Source: Actinernus sp. WN-2022
Lineage: Eukaryota; Cnidaria; Anthozoa; Actiniaria; Actinernidae
DNA length: 64,000 bases
Assembly: GCA_030867875.1 (NCBI GenBank)
Contig: JAOWCC010000237.1
Coordinates: forward strand, 8,243,713 to 8,307,712
Direction of reading: 5' to 3'
A program made the position numbers and the translations under genes. Positions 1 through 10,922 of this stretch are shown here, one piece after another. The notes under the pieces were generated by a model. The model saw only the letters and a program-made list of their open reading frames with translations, ran no database searches and was not told the DNA's origin. Positions within the stretch are counted from its first letter, which is position 1. Each line of letters starts with the position of its first letter.

Positions 1-761
1 GCTAGCGTCGACTTGGCGACTCTTTGCATTTATAGCTTTTTCTCCGTCATTTTCAATTCAGCTTTCAATTTTTCTTCCTTACACCTCTTTCTCTTGCTGT
101 TGTTTTTCCTGTCTGGTGCGTTTAGCTGTTTTTTTTTGCCCGCCACTCTCGTCGCTCCTTTTCATCTTTAACTTCTGCATGTTTTGCCCCAAGTACTTCT
201 GATAGCTTATCTTTCTATTGAATCCAGCTGGCATACTTGGATTTACCCTCTTTTTTCCACTGTCTAACTGTCCTGGGAGAAATTCCTTCGTCTGTTTTCA
301 TTTCCTCGAGTTGTGAAATTCTATTTCGTCAATTTGTCGCTAATTGTTGTCTCTTGTTTCATGGCAATTTCCATTTCTATGTAATCTTTGCCTTCCTTCT
401 TTATTTCCCTTTGGATGTCGCTTTCCAGTCACTGTACAGGCTCCGAAATGTCCAAGAAGATCGCGAAAAACAACTTCCATGCACTGACCGCCGTTACGCA
501 GGCTAGCCCTACCCCAGATTCGTTAACGAAATTCAAGGTAAACGGTGCGGCTTATCTATTGGTATTTACGGTGCACATCGCTATGTTTCACTTCAAACAA
601 AAAGAAACAAGATACCCCACTGTAAAAAAAACTGAACAAACTTTATTTGAATGTTGGAAACAATAAAGTACCGCAATGATGACGTCAGAAAAACGTTTTA
701 GATCCGGAAAATTTGACTTGAACTGCTAGTCAAAGTATAGCTGACATAAAAATCGGGATCA
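1..761. other. No gene supported
   Basis: This stretch is the left flank of the ISL2EU element. Short open frames exist on both strands, and the minus strand around 30-240 reads lysine- and glutamate-rich with stops. I recognise no family, splice structure or repeat. Confidence 0.4.
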
Positions 762-763
762 AT

Positions 764-865
764 AACCCATTTTGACGATGTTGCGCGCGCACATCAAAAC
801 GAGGCAAAATTTGATGCTGGCGGGCCACAGGTCAAAACAACATGGAGGACAGAGGGGAGAAAGTT
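764..865 (+). repeat. Left TIR of ISL2EU element, with promoter and start codon
   Basis: It begins AACCCATTTTGACGATG and pairs with 6971-7072 in reverse complement over 102 bp. The last 24 bp (842-865) are the first eight codons of the transposase. The 78 bp before the ATG must therefore include the 5' UTR and probably part of the promoter, though no TATA box is obvious. Confidence 0.9.
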
Positions 866-3139
866 GTGATGGAAGCAAAGAAATCCCGTAGGTTCCGCTC
901 TGGAAATGTTTGCTGCGCTGTTAACTGTTCTAATAGGGAGGGAAGAGATAACGTTAGCTTCTTCCGTTTTCCAACGCTGAACAAGGCGAAACGATCGGCG
1001 TGGATTCGGGCCATCAGTCGAGGAGGGAACTGGAAACCCTCGCCTTACACCAGGTTGTGCGGTCGTCACTTCATCTCTGGCAAAAAAAGCAGAAATCCAA
1101 GCTCTCCGAATTACATACCCCGTATTTTCTCACACAAGAAACTAAAGATCGTCGCAAAGCGAACAACTAAAACCAGTAGAAGGCTCTTCGCTGGAAATAA
1201 AGAGAACATTGTTATTGATGCAGAACCCGGGGCAGAACCACACGAAGCTTTAAGCGAAACTGCTACTTCTGATATAAACAGCAGGTAATTAGGTTTATAT
1301 TATTATTTAAGTTATGATATATGTCACAAAGAAATTAATAAACATACGAATATTACAAAGTACAACCTATATCTATTTATAGCAGAACTGGAGTTTTTTT
1401 AATTTTCAAAAGAACACTGGTAGGCAATAACATACTTTATAATATAGATACGATAGTACGCGCGCTCTGATTGGCTAAGAAGCCATGTTTTATCAGAGTA
1501 TATAACATGGTTAGCCGTGTTATATAGTTTTCAACTGGCGGTTTCCTTTCATCGCGCGCGTAAATCTATATTATAAAACAGATAAAGAAGCCTTAAATCC
1601 ATGTTTTATACTATCATAAAACACTCTGGTCATTTGAGAACACTCTAGAAATGTTGAAAGCACGCGCCTTCGGCTTGTGCTTTAACATTTCTCTCATGTT
1701 CTCAAATGCCCATCGTGTTTTATGATAGTATAAAACATGGCTAAGGCTTCTTTATTTGTTAAATAAAGTTACATTGTCACTTTTGATTACAATTCATTCA
1801 TCATTGCTTTATAAGATTACAGATCAGTGCTTTATTATTGTTCAAGTCACCATTTTTTAACACAATATACATGTACATAATTAAATTGCTGACTTGAACA
1901 ATGGAAATTAAACAACTTTTCAAACACTGCTTTTGTCATTTACTGTTTATCAATGTAGATTTACTTTTTATCAATGTAGAGCTGTTGGCTGGTATAGAAT
2001 AAAATAACATTGGCCTGAATGTCCTGACTGAATGTAATCTAGTTTTGTGTAATTTTGTGTTATTTTTGTGTTCCAGGAAACAAACTGATATGAAAGATAT
2101 GTTGAAATTGATACCATCTGACATCAGAAATGCAATTGTCACAAAGATGGAGGAATTACAGGAGGAAATTGAAGAACTGGAAGAGAGAGTCATGATAACT
2201 GAAAAGAAATTACTGTCTCTTGACAACATAAAGGATGACACCAACAAGATAAGGTACTACACTGGATTCATTAACTTTGAAACATTTATGGCACTTTTTA
2301 CATACCTTAAACCCAAGGTTGAAGCCATGAAGTATTGGAGAGGAAAGAAAACTATTAACAGCAAGCACTACACATGTACAGATGTTAAGCAAGAACAAAT
2401 ATCAAAGTTGGACCAGTTCTTCATGGTGATGGTGCGTCTTCGTCTTGGCCTGTTGGTAGTTGACATATCCACACGATTTGGAATTTCAGTGCCAATGTTC
2501 TCTCAGATTTTCTCTACGTGGATCAACCTACTATACCATGAACTGACAGCCTTGTGCCAGTTCCCCTCGCAAGAGAAAAACCGTGAAACAATGCCCAAGC
2601 AGTTTTGCAACTTCCCAGATACTCGTGTAATAATCGACTGCACTGAAATTTTTGTTCAACGTCCATCTTCTCTAGAGGCTCAGCGACAGACCTTTAGTAA
2701 CTATAAACATCACAACACATTCAAGTTTCTAGTTGGAATAAGTCCTAATGGTGCTATCACCTATGTGAGCAGAGCCTGGGGTGGTAGGGCATCCGATAAG
2801 CATATTACACATAATTCTGGGTTTCTGAATGAGGTGGAAGTTGGGGATCAGGTCATGGCTGATCGTGGCTTTGATATAGAGGCAGAGCTAACTCCACTAG
2901 GGGCAAAACTTGTGATGCCCCCCTTCAAAGGCAGCCATCGCTCCCAGCTATCAGCTCATGAAGTCATGTCAGGCAAACGGATTGCAGAAGTACGTATCCA
3001 TGTAGAACGTGCTATTGGCAGGATAAAAACCTTTCACATTTTGGACACTGACATGAAACTTTCAATGAAGGATGTTGCTGAACAAATTGTTACAGTTTGT
3101 GCTTTCTTAACCAATTTTCAATCCAAATATATAAGTTAG
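842..3139 (+). CDS. THAP / HTH / DDE_Tnp_4 transposase (501 aa, 2 exons)
   Basis: Exons 842-1284 and 2077-3139 join at CAGCAG|GTAATT and GTTCCAG|GAAAC in matching phase and give 501 codons plus stop. Residues about 22-95 form a C2CH THAP zinc finger (C24/C25, C29, C73, H76, conserved W54 and the YIP box after it), which should bind the element ends. Residues 171-195 are a Glu-rich coiled coil. Residues 258-297 look like the helix-turn-helix found upstream of DDE_Tnp_4. The RNase-H-fold catalytic core follows with D335 (IIDCTE), D410 (VMADRGF) and E458 (HVERAIGRIK), so the triad is complete. The start ATG lies inside the TIR, and an upstream in-frame start is not needed. It should cut and integrate the element in the nucleus. 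No frameshift or stop is seen, so it may be functional. Confidence 0.88.
1436..1578. repeat. Foldback MITE in transposase intron
   Basis: TTTATAATATAGAT at 1436-1449 is mirrored by ATCTATATTATAAAA at 1564-1578. The interior carries GCGCGCTCTGATTGGCT, a sequence that recurs near 7130 and, inverted, near 20110 and 22140. It lies wholly in the intron and does not break the coding sequence. Confidence 0.6.
1577..1760. repeat. Second foldback element in transposase intron
   Basis: The left arm (about 1577-1655, AAAGAAGCCTTA...CATGTTTTATACTATCATAAAACAC) is repeated inverted at about 1682-1760. The loop is a short GC-rich segment around CGCGCCTTCGGCTTG. The arms are about 75 bp with a few mismatches, and the unit directly abuts the previous foldback. 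Confidence 0.7.
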
Positions 3140-3847
3140 GTAATTAACTTTGAGCAAGGACAGACAGTAGAGAATACACTTTATCTGTGTATTGCTGGTA
3201 TGTGGATTCAACAAGAATATATTATTTATTTATTTAAAAGATACAACAATATAAAGCTGTATTGATTCCATAACTTTTACTTTTCTTACCGCTTGAGATA
3301 AATATTTTTACAATTTTAATATTAATAGCTTATATTTTATTTATTATAATTCTTATTTTTATTTATTGATAGTATTAGTTGTGCCTAGACCGAGGTAATC
3401 TCCCTAATCGTTGTCCCAAATAAGGTCATGTGACATTTCTGTGAAGAGGATTAATTGCTTTGTTTTCAAGGTCTAAAATTGTATGCATTTTTTTTCTTGA
3501 GAAAAGCAAACAAAACATATTGCCACAAGCTAACACAGTGTATTGGGACAACAAACAGGCAAGCGAACATGGTCTATCGGGCAACAAACAAACACAATAA
3601 CCCAGTCTATAATGTCCCACACTAAAAAATATAGCAACAATGAGATGTCATACAGTACTTAAAATAGTACCTTTTGAGGACCATACATGTACTGTCAGTT
3701 ATCTTCAATACATCAACAGATCAGTGTTAATATAAAACATATTTGATGGATAAATTTGTAGTACATGCCATTTTGAGCAAATATGTAACTTTCTGAAGAG
3801 TAGTGAAACATCATTGGTATTAAAATGTAATACATGTAACTGTTTTC
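3140..3847. other. Convergent 3' region between transposase and nuclease genes
   Basis: This AT-rich stretch between two convergent stop codons presumably holds both 3' UTRs and poly(A) signals. I see no coding sequence or repeat in it. Confidence 0.5.
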
Positions 3848-6371
3848 TTATTCCTGTCGGGAGATATCACTGCTTCCTTGCTGACCATTTTTTGATTTCC
3901 CATATACCTCTGGATACAAAGGAAAGCCCCTTATTACCCGTTTACTGAAAATTTCAGCCACTATAAAACGAGAATAAAATGAACAGATCTTTAACTTCAG
4001 TCCATTCCAAAATGATTCGTTGAATGACACACGAACAACAGCAATATCTGTCTTTTTGTCACAGTCAAGAAAAACAACAAAGTCAGTCCAGTTTCTTTCA
4101 GTTACAGCCATCTGCCCTTGCACCTGTGCATAGTAGCTGTGCTTTGGGTTTACATTTATGTTGCCACCTTCTCTTATTAGATAAAAACCATTTCTTGTGT
4201 CCATCAGTTTGTCAATTGTGTAAATGTCTTTATTCTTAACAAAAGGGCATTTAATCTCTAGAAGTCCATATGGGTCATCACAACTTGGATCAGTAACAAT
4301 TCCATCGGGACTCGCCCCATAGCATGGCTGTTTTTTGTCAACAAACAGCCCACATTCCTCAACTACAACTGGTGTCTCTTTCTTTTTCATGTAATTGATG
4401 TATGCATTCCTTCCCTTACTTTCCGTCATTTTCCCATGCTCTAATGCAGGAATATATTGCTGTCTCTCAACCGTATGAGCTGTGATAGAATATCCCATAA
4501 TATCTTTCACTAAGTTATCCGGTGGGGTGGTTCTTCTTCTTCCATTCACAGCACCAAACTTAGATGCAGTTACCCGTCCAACTCTATGAAAAAACCACAA
4601 AGGATTTTCACTCTGTCCCTTTGTTGACATTTCAATTGTCTTCACTAAATCTGGATTACATTTCATGATCTGTTCTTGAGTGTAATTGGTAAACTTAGTC
4701 TGATAAAAGGGATCACTCAAACTGGCAGTGATACTTATTTCCTGGTCTACTGCATTAAACAATTTCTGTTGGGCATCCCGAACTTTCTTGGTAATGTTGT
4801 CTAATACTGGAGAATTTTGTTCAGGAGAAAGATGAGCAGTTTCAGGTGATGCCTGCTCAGTTGTCTCATGTTTTGTTGGGAATCGGCCAACTTCTACATT
4901 GACCATGAAGGGGCAGTCTGGATTACATGTTGCCAGTGATTGTTGCAGCTTTATGACATCTTCCCTATATACTGTTCTGTGCTCAGGCACTCTAGGATCA
5001 AAGTTCTCAATTGTTGGACCATCTGACTTCCTTTTTGCTTCTTTGCCATGTTGTGGCTTGTAAATGTTAATGTCTGATAAGGGTATTGGCTCAACCTACA
5101 ACAAAGGGAACATAATATAAATAATTATTATTAGATTTAAATTTGTTTTAGTAATGGTCCATTGCATAAGGCAGACATCAATGTACTTAACTTCCTGCCT
5201 TTCGGCATCAACCACAGGCAAAGTTTCTCAGTACAGGTTTTTCCATTTGGTAGTTTCTGCACACCATTAGCTACTATAGCTTCCAAACAAAAGAGAAAGG
5301 CAGCTACATGTGAACAGACCTCACCAAGCCTTAAAAAGAATGTCAAAACATATTACCAATACTTCAAAATAATTAATAAAATCGTTTGTATTTTCATCCA
5401 GTCCATTTGGGTTTATCACATACATGTACATGTAGATTATGTGAATTTCAGGGTTTACCTTGGTGTAAGAACCATTTCCTAGAGACCATGCCCCTTTGCG
5501 CTCGGTGAGTAGTCGCATTACAATTATAGTGTATTGAATACTATAATTTATGCAGCTACTCATTATTAGTGGATATAAATACATGAAAAAAAATATTGCC
5601 ACCAAGCGAATTCACTTGAGTTAAGGTAGGGTTGTCAGTCGTTCTATAGATCTTATCTTCCTGGGTTCGATTCCTATGCTGAGCGCAGTGACAAATTATT
5701 CATAGTTGACAAAGGGAGTTTTGTGATGCAGTCTGTGAGGTTGTTACACCAAGGTAGAGCCGAATTTCAAGCCAAAATTGGTACATAAGAGTGATTGACT
5801 TACCCTGCAACACAAACACAATGTGCACCATAAACATCTCCAGTGTCTTTGTCGAGGCAAACAACAACTTTATATGTTTCAGTTGTAGTTTGAGATGGTA
5901 TGCAATCACATCTGTAATTAATAAAATCAATATTATTGGTAACTTTGACTGAAGATACTTGAGTAAAAGTTGTTTTTGATACACCTGATGACAGCTGTGT
6001 AGACTATTTTAGTTGAGTTTGTCAGGCTAAATATTCTATTAGTTTAAAGCCTGGTGAAATGGGGTTAACTGATTAGCATATAAATGCCTAATTCTCTTAC
6101 GGTAAATGTATAAAAAGGGAAAAGTAACTGATTAGTATATAAAGTCATGCATGTAAAAATATAATTTTTTGTACTTTAAAGTGATGTAAATATATAAGAA
6201 AATATGTGTTGCGAGTTCAAAATTTAAAAATGGCTTTATTCGTTGTCAGTGGTTTTTCACAAATCCCAGTCTACATCAAGACCACAGTGGCCTGCAAAAC
6301 TTACAAACATGTGATGCTGAATAGGAATGTTTTTTTTATGTTAAAAACAGTGGAGGTAAATTTAACTGATG

Positions 6372-6405
<34 letters not shown>

Positions 6406-6994
6406 AAAGTGGAAACAACCGGCAAACGTCAATGCATGATGATAACGTTTACCCGAAATTCTTTACATCGAAGTCTAATGTTACGTACCTAAAGAAGCAG
6501 AAAGGGGAATCTTGAGGTGAGAAGTATTCGAGCTTATCAAGGTGACCTTCCTCGAACAAAGAGTATGCTCTCAGTGTCTTGTATGCCTTTACGCTGTCCT
6601 GGTCAAATGACTTGTCTGACGAGTCGATCAGGTAACGTTTTAACCGTTCTAAATCAAAATAAGGCATCGATCTACAATCCTGGGACCATTTAGCCTTAAT
6701 CCTGTTCAATGATCCAAGCTTTAGGAATGATTCCTTGGTAGAAGCATCACGAAACAGAGTTAGATTTACGTGGACCACTTCGCTTGTTCCATCCGTACTC
6801 AAACCAAGTTCGGCAGCAATTCGATCCCTCAGAACAACTCTTGTTCCACTTTTCTCAACTTGTAGTTCAACACAAATGGTCCTTAACTCCCTTACTTTTA
6901 GTACATGCAATTCTTTGATATTAGTTGGCCTTGAAGAAACTTTTTTAGGCCTAGAGTTGACAACGCTCGTAACTTTCTCCCCTCTGTCCTCCAT
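3848..6994 (-). CDS. SAP-SWIM-YqaJ nuclease of the ISL2EU element (666 aa, 4 exons)
   Basis: Exons on the minus strand are 6994-6489, 5911-5804, 5329-5191 and 5095-3848; phases 2, 2 and 0 fit and the sum is exactly 667 codons with stop. Residues about 31-65 resemble a SAP DNA-binding helix pair. Residues 200-212 form a SWIM zinc finger (C200-x-C202, C210-x-H212) split across an intron. The C-terminal domain (from about residue 410) is a YqaJ-type PD-(D/E)xK exonuclease with E466, D515 (GASPDG), E531 and K533 (LLEIKCPF). The start ATG is in the right TIR, so residues 1-8 equal those of the transposase. The third intron begins TTAAGT where GTAAGT is expected, so splicing there may fail. The nuclease may process ends or repair excision sites; its role in transposition is inferred. 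Confidence 0.85.
6373..6403 (+). repeat. Poly-C tract (31 bp)
   Basis: An uninterrupted run of C inside the first intron of the nuclease gene. On the minus-strand transcript it is a poly-G run, capable of quadruplex formation. Its length is probably unreliable in any assembly. Confidence 0.95.
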
Positions 6995-7072
6995 GTTGTT
7001 TTGACCTGTGGCCCGCCAGCATCAAATTTTGCCTCGTTTTGATGTGCGCGCGCAACATCGTCAAAATGGGTT
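6971..7072 (-). repeat. Right TIR of ISL2EU element, with promoter and start codon
   Basis: This is the inverted copy of 764-865. Its inner end encodes the first eight residues of the nuclease gene, identical to those of the transposase. Outside lies AT and then unrelated sequence. Confidence 0.9.
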
Positions 7073-7314
7073 ATAGAGTAAGAAACAGCTGAGATGTGGA
7101 TCAACGAAGGTAGAAATCTCACCAGATTTTCAGTAACGCGCGCTCTGAATGGTTGAAACCAGAAGTCCTTAATGTTTATGCACTTCTGTTGAAAGCCATT
7201 ACTTTTAGAGAGCGTACATGTAGATCATGGGGTGGGGCGCGCACTTTAATTTGTTCGCTCCGAGCGCGCACTCATCAAGACATTTCCGTCAAAATCTATG
7301 AAATAAAATATAAT

Positions 7315-7466
7315 AGAAGATGGTTTTCTATGTTCTGTACTCTGATTAAACACTCGTAAAGTTGTAGATTACAAAAGCTTGATAAATCACTCGCCTCCGG
7401 CTTTTCCCATGCTCTAAAACTCTAGTCATATGTTGTCAGAGTACAGAACATAGAAAACCATCTTCC
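7315..7466. repeat. Foldback MITE next to the ISL2EU right end
   Basis: AGAAGATGGTTTTCTATGTT near 7315 returns as the reverse complement near 7447-7466; the arms are about 30 bp and nearly perfect. The interior includes CTCGCCTCCGGCTTTTCC. The flank 7128-7300 carries GCGCGCTCTGAATGG and may belong to a larger unit. Confidence 0.65.
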
Positions 7467-7985
7467 ATTTGTTAATAGGATCGTACCAGATAGGGTCCAG
7501 TGCTAATTAAATAAGAGTATTTTGAACTTCTGTCAACTAATCCATTACGTATCCATTCTCAATCTAATCCATTCTCAATCTCGATAACAACAACAGCAAC
7601 AACAACTTTATTCAAGTACTTAGATGGCAAACATTTAAAGATAATTACGTCAAGCGTGCACGGATCGCAGTGGAGTCGGAAGGCAGTAACCCAGGAAATA
7701 TCCTAAAAATAGCTCAATCCGGTCATATGCTGACTCACGGATATAGTATATATGAACGCTCCTGGTATGAAACTTAAAATTTGTATATTGACGACGTCAC
7801 ACTTCGGTACTCTCTCTCTATATATATATATAGTACATGCACTACACACATTATCTCAACGTATCAGAGACTACATGTACTTGATTTTTCACAAAATGAA
7901 ATCATTAAATATTGACATAAATCTAGTGTTAATATACGTATGACACCAGGGCTGTAGCCTTGAAAACAATGGAATAATAGTCATT

Positions 7986-8215
7986 GTCAACTTGAACAAC
8001 AACAAAAAAAGATATATACAGCCTACATTCTGTGTGCACCAGGCAGGTAGTCTTTATATAACAGTGCAACAATTTACCACCGTAATTTGGCAGTGTATAT
8101 GACTCGACTACACTAGGTGTCAACTTGAACGAGATAATAAATGATATGTACAGCCTACATACTGTGTGCAACCAGGCAGGTAGCCTTGATGTAACAGTGC
8201 AACAACATTACATAG
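7986..8215. repeat. Imperfect tandem duplication, period 133 bp
   Basis: Two copies start at 7986 and 8119 with GTCAACTTGAAC. Both continue through ACAGCCTACAT, TGTGTGCA, CAGGCAGGTAG and CAGTGCAACAA. Copies differ by substitutions and small indels. No coding sequence is recognised from 7500 to 8244. Confidence 0.7.
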
Positions 8216-8244
8216 TGTATGCACAGAGCCTGAAGAAATATGTT

Positions 8245-8908
8245 TTAAGCAATACCAAAGCCCCGTCCATTTTGTATTCCGAAGGTTATGTCAGCTTTGA
8301 AGCCGTCATATGTTGCATGAACCACAGGAAGGCGTAGTGTGTTCGAGCAAGTGTCTGCTTTGGGAAACTTCGATTGTACTGCCCATGCTTCAGGCTCATG
8401 TAGGAATTCAATACTAGGGTAGATCGTACGTGGCGGTAAGGCTTTACACCCTGTTGCAAAGAACAAGATGTCGCTCAGAGTTAAGGACTCCTCACCCTCT
8501 TCGATATCCTGTAGATAGTCATGCCAACGTGAGCCGAGGACTAAGCTCTCTGTGATCAGTCGCTTTGGTTGAGCCAATGGGACTTACTTTAACTGTGAAT
8601 AGGCTTTCGAGGCCTTCTGCACTTAACTCTATATGTGAATAACAAAAAACAGGGTGAAAGGCATCTGGATTTGCCTTCGGAGCATCAAGAACTCCAAGTG
8701 CTGAGAGGCGTTTTTGGAAACTCTCGAGTGCTGGCTGTGCTCGTCCCAGGACAAACCACCTTGCTGTTGCATTCACAATCCTCGCAATGTCGCCTGTTGT
8801 TGGAACTGGTTGCAGGGTTCCAGCGAGGTCAAGAATAGTCAGCAAGTTGCTACATGTATTGTTGATGACCCGCATAGCTTCCTCTTTACACGTGGAACTT
8901 TGCAGCAT
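8245..8908 (-). pseudogene. HECT ubiquitin-ligase C-terminal fragment, frameshifted
   Basis: Two overlapping minus-strand frames (8908-8519 and 8577-8245) together give the end of a HECT domain. The upstream frame has LSALGVLDAP, then FTVKVSPIGST. The downstream frame has RWHDYLQDIEEGEESLTLSDILFFATG, then PKADTCSNTLRLP, which holds the candidate catalytic cysteine of the C-lobe. They are out of phase by one nucleotide around 8550-8577, so the copy is broken unless this is a sequencing error. HECT ligases form a ubiquitin thioester on this cysteine. The sequence resembles G2E3-like HECT proteins that I recall as highly multiplied in cnidarians. Related coding sequence lies upstream at 10923-11276 and at 37004-37218. 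Confidence 0.72.
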
Positions 8909-8981
8909 TTCAAGTCTTCAACTCAATGTCGTACACATCTTCTACTTGGACAACAATTTATGGTACCAAAAGGCGAGAAAA

Positions 8982-9021
8982 AAGTCGGGGGAAAAGTCGG
9001 GGGAAAAGTCGGGGGGAAAAT
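8982..9021 (+). repeat. Short GTCGGGGGAAAA tandem repeat
   Basis: About three copies of a 12-bp unit, with the last unit one G longer. It lies between the HECT fragment and the MITE at 9186. Confidence 0.8.
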
Positions 9022-9185
9022 GTCGAGAAAACGGAAAAGTATTGCAAAGATCAAATGGCACTAATCGGGCTCCGTACTTTAGAGAGGTCTGGTAAACGGC
9101 ATGTCCAGTTGCACTTAACGCGTCTGCTAAACCTGGAAGCAGTTCCGATGGACTAATCTTTTCCTTTTTGTTTTTGGCGGTAATA

Positions 9186-9526
9186 AGGCCAGATAAAAAA
9201 ATACTTGATTAGCGTCCCCGCCCGACCTGAGAAATGTCCCCGACCTCTAAAAAAAAATTAATAAAAAAACTTTAGAAAGTGTAAATGCGCCCGCGAACAC
9301 CAATTCTTGTACCCCAGACCCCTACATGTACCACTTAAAATATGTGCGGCGCATTAAATATTTTAACACTGACGCCATTTTGTTTCTACAACACGAGGTC
9401 ATGAAAACGAGGTAAGTGAATAATGTCTAGACAAGACAAAATAAACTTCACCAAAAAAAAACCTCGCTCCCTACCTGGAAAATTGAAGTGGGTGGACGCT
9501 AAACAAGCGTTTTTTTTATCTGGCCT
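9186..9526. mobile_element. MITE inserted in the gag-like gene
   Basis: The ends are inverted repeats containing GGCCAGATAAAAAAA followed by a block around AGCGTCC (left 9187-9219, right about 9493-9525). The total is about 340 bp with no open frame. It abuts the C-terminal end of the minus-strand gag-like frame. The right terminal block (CCTACCTGGAAAATTGAA, GTGGACGCTAAACAAG) recurs at 19384-19420 and 21421-21456. Confidence 0.65.
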
Positions 9527-9529
9527 AAT

Positions 9530-10153
9530 CTAGTCCAAAATAATTACTAACATCTGGTTAGTCTTCATGATATACCTCTGAATCTCCTGTAGTGAGAGGT
9601 CCTTGACCCTCACGTTTTTCTGGAGGTCAAACCACAGTTCCTGGTTTACTTTTGGCACTCCCAGCAGTTCGCAGTTTTGAGGTGTTTGGTATTTGTCCTC
9701 AATTTCTTTTATCTTTCCCTCGATTGGTTTCGGCACCCATGCAGCATTTACTCGACTAGCGAGCATCTCATTAACGGGAGGACCGAATGAATCGGTCTCC
9801 TCGCAGACATACTCGTCTTCTCTCTCTTTTCCAGAGACGTACGTTTCGTCCACCGAAAATATTGGTACGGTCGGGTCAAACTCTTCGAGTACTACATCAG
9901 ACCGTTTGTGTAACCCCCATTCGGGTTCGCTCGCTTTCCTTTTCGTAACTTCGTTACTTAAGGAGCTTATTGCTTCAAGTATCTTGTCTATCCCCAACTG
10001 AGACTTCATTTCTTTAACGTCAAACTCTATATTGTCCCTGTCAGCGTCGGTATCGGTGTTGTTGACTGTTCGAACCACTGCTTCAACTTGCAACGGTATC
10101 GGTTGACATTGAATTTCGCTCGGTTTACTTCACTCTAGGCTTTTCTCAGACAT
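9530..10153 (-). pseudogene. Retroelement gag-like protein, broken
   Basis: The minus-strand frame is open from 10093 to 9530. An ATG at 10153 is followed after a few codons by an in-frame TGA, so the N-terminus is interrupted. The protein is acidic and mostly helical, with a segment NCELLGVPKVNQELWFDLQK and then KDLSLQEIQRYIMK. I recall this kind of segment in cnidarian proteins associated with tyrosine-recombinase retroelements; the exact family is unsure. The C-terminus is cut by the MITE at 9186-9526. No enzymatic motif is visible. Confidence 0.5.
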
Positions 10154-10337
10154 CTTGTATAGCTAGGACACATGAAAAGGAGAGAAAAGCGTAATACATG
10201 TATATCAGCGCTTTATCAGAACTGATAAAGAGAGAAGATACAAGAAAGAACTCAAAAAGAAAATGACCTCGAATCACTGACCTTGTTTGTGTAAGCACAA
10301 AAGGAAGAACTGATTATCATACCACGGTCCTGGGGTC

Positions 10338-10412
10338 CTGGTCAGCGATCACATTTCAAAGTACATGACGTAATTTGCATGTGAATAACTTTGAAATGTG
10401 ATCGCTGACCAG
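10338..10412. repeat. Perfect 25-bp inverted repeat (hairpin)
   Basis: CTGGTCAGCGATCACATTTC... at 10338-10362 is repeated exactly in reverse complement at 10388-10412, separated by 25 bp. There is no coding sequence and no obvious target duplication. Confidence 0.9.
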
Positions 10413-10922
10413 TTAGCATTTAGGGAAGTATGCAGATTAAGCCCATAATGCGGAGCATATTGTAAGATAATTTGATCGTAGTGGCACTTTAAAGGCTGTT
10501 ACATGTAACGTGTTACAGGTGAATGCATTTGATATTAAGGGTGATGGTTGGAATAGTAGAAAAACAATTTTCTAAAAAGATAACATGAAGTTTACTTTAA
10601 AACATGTTGAAGCACCATTCATCCCTAGCCATAATAATACAGGTGCACAGGCATTTATACATTTAGGAATTAACACTGTATGCGCTGTATTCCTCTACTG
10701 ATGCAACGAAACGCAGCATGAGTTACTAAATATGTTGTCAATGGTGACAGTCAATATATTAATATAATGTGCAAGACTTTTTCGAAATGACTGTAACATG
10801 TCAGTAATTTAATTTATTACTATTTACCTCCTCTTCTTCACACACATCAGGTGAGAGGTCCAGGTCCCTCTGTACTGGTCTCACGAAGAGTTTTCCCTGG
10901 CCAAATGTTTCCTTTAGCCTTT
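10413..10922. other. No gene supported
   Basis: Noncoding, AT-rich sequence between the hairpin and the upstream HECT-gene fragment. It may be intron of the decayed HECT gene on the minus strand. Confidence 0.3.

Larger units (their letters stand above)
764..7072 (+). mobile_element. ISL2EU-type DNA transposon, nearly intact
   Basis: The element is bounded by 102-bp TIRs (764-865 and 6971-7072) that match over their whole visible length. AT lies immediately outside each end (762-763, 7073-7074), consistent with a 2-bp target duplication. Inside are two convergent multi-exon genes: a THAP/DDE_Tnp_4 transposase on + and a SAP-SWIM-YqaJ nuclease on -. Pairing a THAP-DDE transposase with a YqaJ-type nuclease is the hallmark of the ISL2EU (IS4EU) group as I know it. 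The transposase frame is fully open; the nuclease frame is open in every exon but one splice donor looks mutated. Two small foldbacks sit in the transposase intron and a C31 tract in the first nuclease intron. Confidence 0.9.

Noticed and set aside
5162..5482. Plus-strand frames across the nuclease exons
   Set aside because: They are antisense shadows of the SWIM exon.
6206..6439. Open frame with a polyproline run
   Set aside because: It is produced by the C31 tract and lies in the intron of the nuclease gene.
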